Shown here piece after piece: positions 60,501 to 64,000 of a stretch of 64,000 nt of DNA. The first letter of the stretch is position 1. Each line of letters starts with the position of its first letter. The translations under genes were made by a program, and so were the position numbers. Source of the stretch: Urophycis tenuis (taxonomy: Eukaryota > Chordata > Actinopteri > Gadiformes > Phycidae); NCBI GenBank assembly GCA_036785325.1, contig JAXIVH010000030.1:2469735-2533734 (forward strand), read 5' to 3'. The notes beneath the pieces are model-generated. The model was not told the origin of the DNA, made no database searches, and was given only the letters and a program-made list of their open reading frames with translations.

Positions 60501-62912
60501 CAGGGCAAAGTAATCTCTGTTAAGGGTGACAGAGGTGAGAAGGTAAGGGTAGCAGGTGCCTGTTGACACCGCGAAGGTCTGTCCACGCATGCGCTTCACC
60601 TCCTCACACACATGCATTGCATGTGTCGGCTTGTTTCTCCAGTGTTGGAGGCAAGAACTCGATGAATGGACCTAAAGCTGCATGCGTTGATTTCTGACCA
60701 CGAGGTGGCAGCATGCGCACTTCACCGGCTATGATTCTCGTTCTCTGCTTTCATAGTCCAGTGTTGTTTGCCATGTTGATTCTCTACCTCCAAGCTGATC
60801 AGATCAGGTTGAACAATAAGCCCTAAACTCGACTGTACACCTGGACTTCAGCATCATAGGCAGAATTATGGGTAGTTTTCTTTGATACTTGGCCAATCGA
60901 AAGGATTTGAGCAGTTTAAGAAGTCGGACAACCAGTGAACCTTGTAGGCAAATTACGTATCCTGTTTCCTCCTTGTACTCCGAGAAAGTGGCCATGGGAA
61001 AAAAAAAAGGTTAACGGCTGTATCATTGTGGGAATTACAGGCCAGGTGACCACAGATGGTGTGTAGCAAGAGAGGGGAAGACCCACCCAACCCATTATAA
61101 GAGAAATACAAAATAAATCACAGGCTGTGTGTTTAATGTATTCCTACAGGGAGTGAGCGCTGGCCTGTAGCACTGGGCGAGTGGCTCAGAGAAGGGCCAC
61201 TTAGCCCATAACCCACAAGTCGTGTGGAAAGTAAAAGGGCCTCCGCCTTCCTTCTGGCCGCCTTATCCACTGTTTGTAGCTTGTCCTACAGAATGTATTT
61301 ATATTCCCCTTTTTTTTTTTTTTTTTTGCTGTCGTGTGTTCTGGCGTGACGGCCGATCTGGTTCAGAAATTCACCGGTCATGGTCACTAAGCGATCACTA
61401 GAGTTTTCTCAAGTGCAACCAAGGTTCAGTTTTGTACCTCGTCATATTTTATGCGTAGCGCAAAAAAATTGACAACATTTTACGCTAATACAATCCCGCA
61501 TTCATTGAAAGGTGAATGCGGTTGACGGGCATGGCACGGTTTTTCTGTCTTTAGCATCCACTTGGTTCTGTCCTTCTTGCCAGATGGGGCCGCTATCACT
61601 TTTCAACGTGGTCATTTGTGTTGTGGTTATATATAGCGATGTGTGGCGCAGAGGCTTATGCCATGAAAGTGAATTCATCCAACTCTGATCGCCTCTAATT
61701 GCATCTTCCACTGCTCGCCACAGGGTATCACGCAGCTTGTTGCGTTTGTTTTTTTTGTTGCAAATAAGGGCTCTTCATTAAAGGATACCCATAAAGGGCC
61801 CTCTCCTAATCTGGGTGATGAAAGGGCTGACGTACTTAAAATTATATAATACCTCCCCCACAATAATTAAAGGGCAACCTTCTGCCACTTTCAGTGGTTC
61901 ATGAAGCCTTTTGCATGAGCGCAACTTTCGTTGTTGCTATGTCATTAAGCAGGCATTACTTTTCTATTTGGGCCAACTTTTACATTCCTGGAGATTGCCG
62001 GCCACAGAAGGTGACATCAGTGCTAAAAAAAAAAAAGCCCCGGATAAAACCCAACTCACAATGTTTGAAAGACAATGAGAATCTCCATTATTGTGTGACG
62101 GTTTGGGTGGTGTCGGTTAAATGTTGGTGTTGGCCACAAACACGCTTCGGTCAACAAATCACCCTCATGACAGCTGTGTTAGCATATTCTGACTCGGAAG
62201 CCATTGTTCCAAAGTGTTGTTTGTTTATTGATTCTTGGTGTGTGTGTGTGTGTGTGTGTGTGTAGTGTCGCTTTTTTTTTTGTGTGCCTGCATGATGAGT
62301 ATGTGTGTCATTCCTGTGTGGTTAACAAGTTGACACGTGTGCCGTTACCTTTAGCCTGTCTTGAGTTTCTAACATTACCTTTTTTGTCCCCAAAGTCAAA
62401 TGGATGTCATGTCTCATTAATATTTTTCTGTAATCCTAATCTAATCCGATTCCTAAAAAAATGTCTTAACATGTTACACTGATATTTTGTTGCATTAACC
62501 CCCCCCCCCCCCCCCCCCCCCAACAATTGTATACTAAATCCTCTGTCGCAACCAGAGCGTTGTGTTCTCAACAGCATCCCGTCGCCATGGTGACTCCCGC
62601 CCTCACCGCATGCCCGCGTGACTCCGCCCCGCACCACCGTCCGTCATTAACCCCCCCCCCCTCTCCCTCTCTCTCTCCTCTCTCGGTTGGCAGGGCGACC
62701 CAGGCAGCATCGGGTTGACGGGTCGCGAGGGGGAGAAAGGAGTGAAGGTGCGCTGGATGCCGAGATGTCCGTCCACACAGGCCCCGTGTGCAGCGTGTGT
62801 TTGACGGTCAAACTGTCTGGTCTCATCTTTCTTTTCTTTTTTTTTCTTTTTGAAACAGGGAGCTGGTGGGATTCCAGGAATCGACGGTTTGCAGGGGGAC
62901 AAAGGAGAAAGA
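48310..62912 (+). CDS. col22a1: col22a1, collagen type XXII alpha-1 chain, 5' part (13 coding exons, continues past the window)
   Basis: Joined in frame, the 13 exons give about 569 residues. In order: signal peptide 1-27; von Willebrand A domain about 38-215 with the MIDAS motif DTSSS (Asp45, Ser47, Ser49), the GGNTMTG threonine loop (114-119) and Asp152 in TDGRSQ; a short linker; a TSPN/laminin-G-like domain about 248-445; a Pro-rich linker ending in NCSCPPGEE; then Gly-X-Y repeats from 485. This order is that of FACIT-like collagens XXI/XXII. Blocks such as VSIRLDGENKAVEYNAVG, DIDIQGKTVIGKRLYDSVPI and CDSKHAELETCCD match my memory of human COL22A1 nearly word for word, so I prefer XXII to XXI. 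Collagen XXII is a secreted matrix protein of tissue junctions, best known at the myotendinous junction, where zebrafish loss weakens muscle attachment. The A domain is expected to bind cell-surface or matrix partners. All intron borders are GT..AG and every junction keeps phase. Most of the triple helix lies outside the window. Confidence 0.95.
48424..48507. repeat. AC microsatellite in col22a1 intron 1
   Basis: (AC)n with GACACA variants, 20 bp after the exon 1 donor in a 328-bp intron. Confidence 0.95.
48732..49298 (+). CDS. col22a1: col22a1 coding exon 2 (von Willebrand A domain)
   Basis: One 567-bp exon carries residues 32-220, essentially the whole A domain, from CKNVHYDLAFILDTSSS to the Arg-rich helix ending RRRLCE. 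The MIDAS metal-binding residues are all present. The acceptor follows a C-rich tract (ACCCCCCCTGCAG) and the donor is A|GTAAGC. Third codon positions are strongly G/C, unlike the flanking introns. Two long ORFs in other frames over the same bases are shadows of this exon. Confidence 0.95.
49299..52961. other. col22a1 intron 2
   Basis: 3.66 kb, GT..AG. It holds two ORFs of 125 and 101 codons (50007-50384, 50754-51059) that look neither like simple repeat nor like a known family, a CpG-rich patch at 49960-50110, and a 24-base C run at 52453-52476. Confidence 0.85.
52962..53042 (+). CDS. col22a1: col22a1 coding exon 3 (linker after the A domain)
   Basis: An 81-bp exon, residues 221-247 plus one base. 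The split codon gives Asn, then VLCPNMKVQPDRFKPG. Human XXII, from memory, has NVLCPSVRVEGDRFK at this position, so the start is conserved and the end is diverged. The acceptor is a run of ten C then AG; the donor is G|GTAGGT. The preceding 3.66-kb intron separates it from exon 2. Confidence 0.88.
55466..55677. repeat. AC microsatellite cluster in col22a1 intron 3
   Basis: Three (AC)n blocks separated by a direct repeat containing CACATATGCGCACAGACACA (near 55558 and 55621). A (GT)n tract follows at 55891-55952. Confidence 0.94.
56020..56131 (+). CDS. col22a1: col22a1 coding exon 4 (start of TSPN/laminin-G-like domain)
   Basis: A 112-bp exon coding residues 248-284, GFDLMDYFNVRDILGTRDD and SSYVRLGTMPIVQKT, ending two bases into a Glu codon. 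The acceptor is TTGCTGCAG and the donor is GA|GTAAGT. This is the first beta-strand region of the N-terminal thrombospondin-like domain found in FACIT-like collagens. Confidence 0.92.
56619..56742 (+). CDS. col22a1: col22a1 coding exon 5 (TSPN/laminin-G-like domain)
   Basis: A 124-bp exon, residues 285-326, from EDVFPQGLPDEYAFVTTFKF to DKYGIPQ. The acceptor is TTCTTTCCACAG; the donor CAG|GTGGGT leaves phase 0. The motif LPDEYAFVTTF.FRKTSR.EDWY is nearly identical to the human protein as I remember it. Confidence 0.94.
57225..57374. repeat. two abutting perfect hairpins (34-bp and 39-bp arms)
   Basis: Hairpin A: arms 57225-57258 and 57263-57296, 34 bp each without mismatch, loop ACAA. Hairpin B: arms 57293-57331 and 57336-57374, 39 bp without mismatch, loop CATA. 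The two share the four bases ATTA at 57293-57296. They lie in col22a1 intron 5 just left of a run of DNA-element and SINE insertions. Confidence 0.97.
57490..57525. repeat. ATA trinucleotide repeat
   Basis: About twelve ATA units immediately left of a DNA-element fragment in col22a1 intron 5. Confidence 0.93.
57536..57884. mobile_element. short non-autonomous DNA element in col22a1 intron 5
   Basis: The ends GCTAGCCTG (57536-57544) and CAGGCTAGC (57876-57884) are inverted repeats. The interior has the ACCAATCAGAGCAAGG...GTGATTGGCC pattern I associate with a common fish repeat. It abuts an (ATA)n microsatellite on the left. The minus-strand 100-codon ORF across it is taken as a repeat-derived shadow. 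Confidence 0.55.
58154..58348 (+). mobile_element. tRNA-derived SINE copy 3, col22a1 intron 5
   Basis: Same family as the copies at 31472 and 47122: GGGCGGCAGTAGCTCAGTGG head, GGTTTGATTCCC B box, central GTCCTTGAGGAAGACACTGAACCCC, and a tail cut after AATGCAGAG. A different SINE follows directly. Confidence 0.85.
58367..58615 (+). mobile_element. second tRNA-derived SINE family, col22a1 intron 5
   Basis: The head GGGGCAGCCGCGGTCTACTG (A box with TGGTTAGGGCTTCGGAC) and the B box GCCGGTTTGAACCCC form a tRNA-like promoter. The central TGCCCTTGAGCAAGGCACCTAACCC block is a variant of the one in the other SINE family. It lies about 65 bp before the exon 6 acceptor. Confidence 0.85.
58680..58955 (+). 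CDS. col22a1: col22a1 coding exon 6 (core of TSPN/laminin-G-like domain)
   Basis: A 276-bp exon, exactly 92 codons, residues 327-418. It starts VSIRLDGENKAVEYNAVG and ends GKRLYDSVPID before GTGAGT. It includes FDRSWHKIALSV, the typical strand pattern of this fold, and Cys358-type core residues. It is GC-rich against an intron loaded with repeats: two SINEs sit immediately upstream, the nearest ending within about 80 bp of the acceptor. Confidence 0.95.
59262..59342 (+). CDS. col22a1: col22a1 coding exon 7 (end of TSPN/laminin-G-like domain)
   Basis: An 81-bp exon of 27 codons, residues 419-445: FDLQRMMIYCDSKHAELETC then CDLPTGP. The Cys pattern (YCDS..ETCCD) is the conserved end of the domain. 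The acceptor ACACTGCAG follows a long C run; the donor is CCA|GTAAGT. Confidence 0.95.
59587..59703 (+). CDS. col22a1: col22a1 coding exon 8 (Pro-rich linker before the triple helix)
   Basis: A 117-bp exon of 39 codons, residues 446-484. It starts CPKKVVTAPPP, continues through a Pro/Thr-rich spacer and ends NCSCPPGEE. Asn476-Cys-Ser is a possible N-glycosylation site, and human XXII has a similar NCSCPAGE block. The acceptor is ACATTTCAG. The donor GAG|GTGGGA is non-ideal but is the only one that keeps frame into the next Gly-X-Y exon. Confidence 0.88.
60002..60046 (+). CDS. col22a1: col22a1 coding exon 9 (first Gly-X-Y exon, 45 bp)
   Basis: Fifteen codons, residues 485-499: GPAGEPGVPGTKGEK, five perfect Gly-X-Y triplets. 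45 bp is a classic fibrillar and FACIT exon size. The acceptor is TTTTCCATCAG; the donor AAG|GTCCTC is weak but in phase. Confidence 0.85.
60192..60254 (+). CDS. col22a1: col22a1 coding exon 10 (Gly-X-Y, 63 bp)
   Basis: Twenty-one codons, residues 500-520: GDTGLQGAVGPSGVRGQK then GET, seven perfect triplets. The acceptor is TACCTTCACAG and the donor is ACT|GTATGA. The upstream intron is only 145 bp and contains a short GT run. Confidence 0.87.
60504..60542 (+). CDS. col22a1: col22a1 coding exon 11 (Gly-X-Y interruption, 39 bp)
   Basis: Thirteen codons, residues 521-533: GKVISVKGDRGEK. The first part breaks the Gly-every-third rule (GKV-ISVK-GDR), giving an interruption in the triple helix. 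Human XXII, from memory, has a 13-residue interrupted segment at the same place. The acceptor is TTATTTGCAG and the donor is AAG|GTAAGG. Confidence 0.82.
60543..62693. other. col22a1 intron 11
   Basis: 2.15 kb, GT..AG, with a T run (61311-61327), a GT run (62237-62264), a 23-base C run and no ORF of note. I saw no additional Gly-X-Y exon inside it. Confidence 0.8.
62694..62747 (+). CDS. col22a1: col22a1 coding exon 12 (Gly-X-Y, 54 bp)
   Basis: Eighteen codons, residues 534-551: GDPGSIGLTGREGEKGVK, six perfect triplets, the canonical 54-bp collagen exon. The acceptor TTGGCAG follows a C/CT-rich tract; the donor is AAG|GTGCGC. The preceding intron is 2.15 kb. Confidence 0.88.
62859..62912 (+). 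CDS. col22a1: col22a1 coding exon 13 (Gly-X-Y, 54 bp; last exon in the window)
   Basis: Eighteen codons, residues 552-569: GAGGIPGIDGLQGDKGER, six perfect triplets. The acceptor TTTTTGAAACAG follows a T-rich tract; the donor is AGA|GTAAGG. The remaining 1.1 kb to the window edge is intron, so the rest of the chain lies to the right. Confidence 0.9.
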
Positions 62913-63694
62913 GTAAGGAGTTGAACTCTCTCAGGTGTCGGGATGTTTTTTTCAGCGGGGGTTATTGTTTGCGATGAGACGATGTTTCCACAGAGGGGTT
63001 GTCGTCGGACCAATGCAGGCGCTGCCCATAACACCGGTTATGGGTCTGGTGCTTTATGTACCAGAGCACTGAACTGGTGACAATACAACACCACTGGTGT
63101 AGTCTTACCCTGGTACAGAGACAGGACAGACCCATAGTTGGTGTGTTAAGAAACGCCTGACTTTGCCCTGCGATGACACCTCTATGGAAATGGTGTCTTC
63201 CTCAATTTCTGGTCATAACAATAACAATTAAAATATACACTCTTCAATAAGAAAATATACACTCTACAAAACCTGTGAAAAAACTATATTTGAGAAATAT
63301 AATTTCCTGAAAGCAATATTCACAAAGCTTGTGACACAAAGCTCGATCACATCTGAAGATAACATGACATCTGTAGGGCTCTTGAATAACAATGGATGCC
63401 ACTTATTTAAGCACTATGAGAGGGAGTGCTGTGATTATCTTCAGCACTCGGCCTGTGGCCTTGTGTCTATGACCGAAACAATGCCGCGCTGATAGTCAGT
63501 GTAACAGCACAACCAAGAGGGTGATACTGCAAAGGTTCCACAAGCGCCGTTTATTTGTTAACAGTGATAGGTGACGACAGATCAGTTTTTCTTATTTAAT
63601 CATTTACTTGGTTCTACCGACAAGAAGTCGGTACACATAGTTCTGCGACTGGACCGGAACCGGACTGTTGCCCAGCAACATACAAACGCTTTAA

Positions 63695-64000
63695 GGCTGG
63701 TTTATGCTTCTGCGTAGGGATTGCGTCGTGATCACGCAATGGCCACGCAGTTGCTCAGACGCAGTCATGAGCCTGTGATGGTTCTGCGTGGGGTTTACGT
63801 GTCGAAATGCAATTCATTGCCACACCGGTAGAGGGACCAGAATGACCATTCTGGTCATTACATACGGATTACTAGCGAGTTAAAAAAAGTTTACAGAAAT
63901 GAAGGCAATCAGTTGAAGCATTTATCAAGGCTGTGATTGGTCCGCAAACTACATTGGCTGGAGATCGCTTTTCCGGTTTCCACTCGTAAACACCGCCACG
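63695..64000. mobile_element. DNA-transposon fragment (MITE), cut by the window end
   Basis: It begins GGCTGGTTTATGCTTCTGCG and continues with repeated ACGCA/TGCGT motifs, as in a widespread fish MITE family. The right terminus is outside the window, so neither inverted repeats nor target duplication can be checked. Confidence 0.5.

Overview
The window looks like a vertebrate, almost certainly a teleost fish, chromosome segment. It is rich in dinucleotide microsatellites and in fish-type mobile elements: tRNA-headed SINEs, a decayed Tc1-like element, MITEs and a LINE 3' end. Coding sequence comes as short exons in large introns with GT..AG borders. All calls were made by reading the sequence; comparisons with human proteins and gene order are from memory and no alignment was run.

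Right part (about 45.9-64 kb, + strand): the 5' end of a col22a1 gene (collagen XXII alpha-1). Thirteen coding exons can be joined in frame from 48310 to 62912, about 569 residues. They encode a signal peptide, a von Willebrand A domain with a complete metal-binding motif, a TSPN/laminin-G-like domain, a short Pro-rich linker and the first Gly-X-Y repeats. The gene runs off the right edge. An untranslated first exon probably lies upstream.

Middle (39.6-45.8 kb, right of a 200-N assembly gap at 39363-39562): an unidentified Pro/Ala-rich coding candidate on the + strand (exon 41931-42901, perhaps preceded by an exon ending at 40918). A 30-bp tandem duplication spans its stop codon. A 350-bp ACT-type microsatellite lies in the putative intron.

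Left part (1-39362): almost no coding sequence. The exception is one 96-bp minus-strand exon at 34871-34966 that I recognise as an exon of trappc9, from the TRAPPC9/NIBP C-terminal region. In human the order is TRAPPC9-KCNK9-COL22A1, all on one strand. Here the trappc9 exon points the opposite way from col22a1 and the 200-N join lies between them, so the segment is either truly inverted or misoriented. The rest reads as very long intron or intergenic DNA: microsatellites, long poly-G/poly-C runs, DNA-transposon remnants, and AT-rich low-repeat blocks that look like conserved noncoding elements (not testable here).

The most unusual structures are two abutting perfect hairpins in col22a1 intron 5 (57225-57374; arms of 34 and 39 bp, 4-nt loops) and a third near-perfect palindrome at 27393-27455. 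No bacterial-type system, CRISPR array, rRNA or independent tRNA gene was seen.
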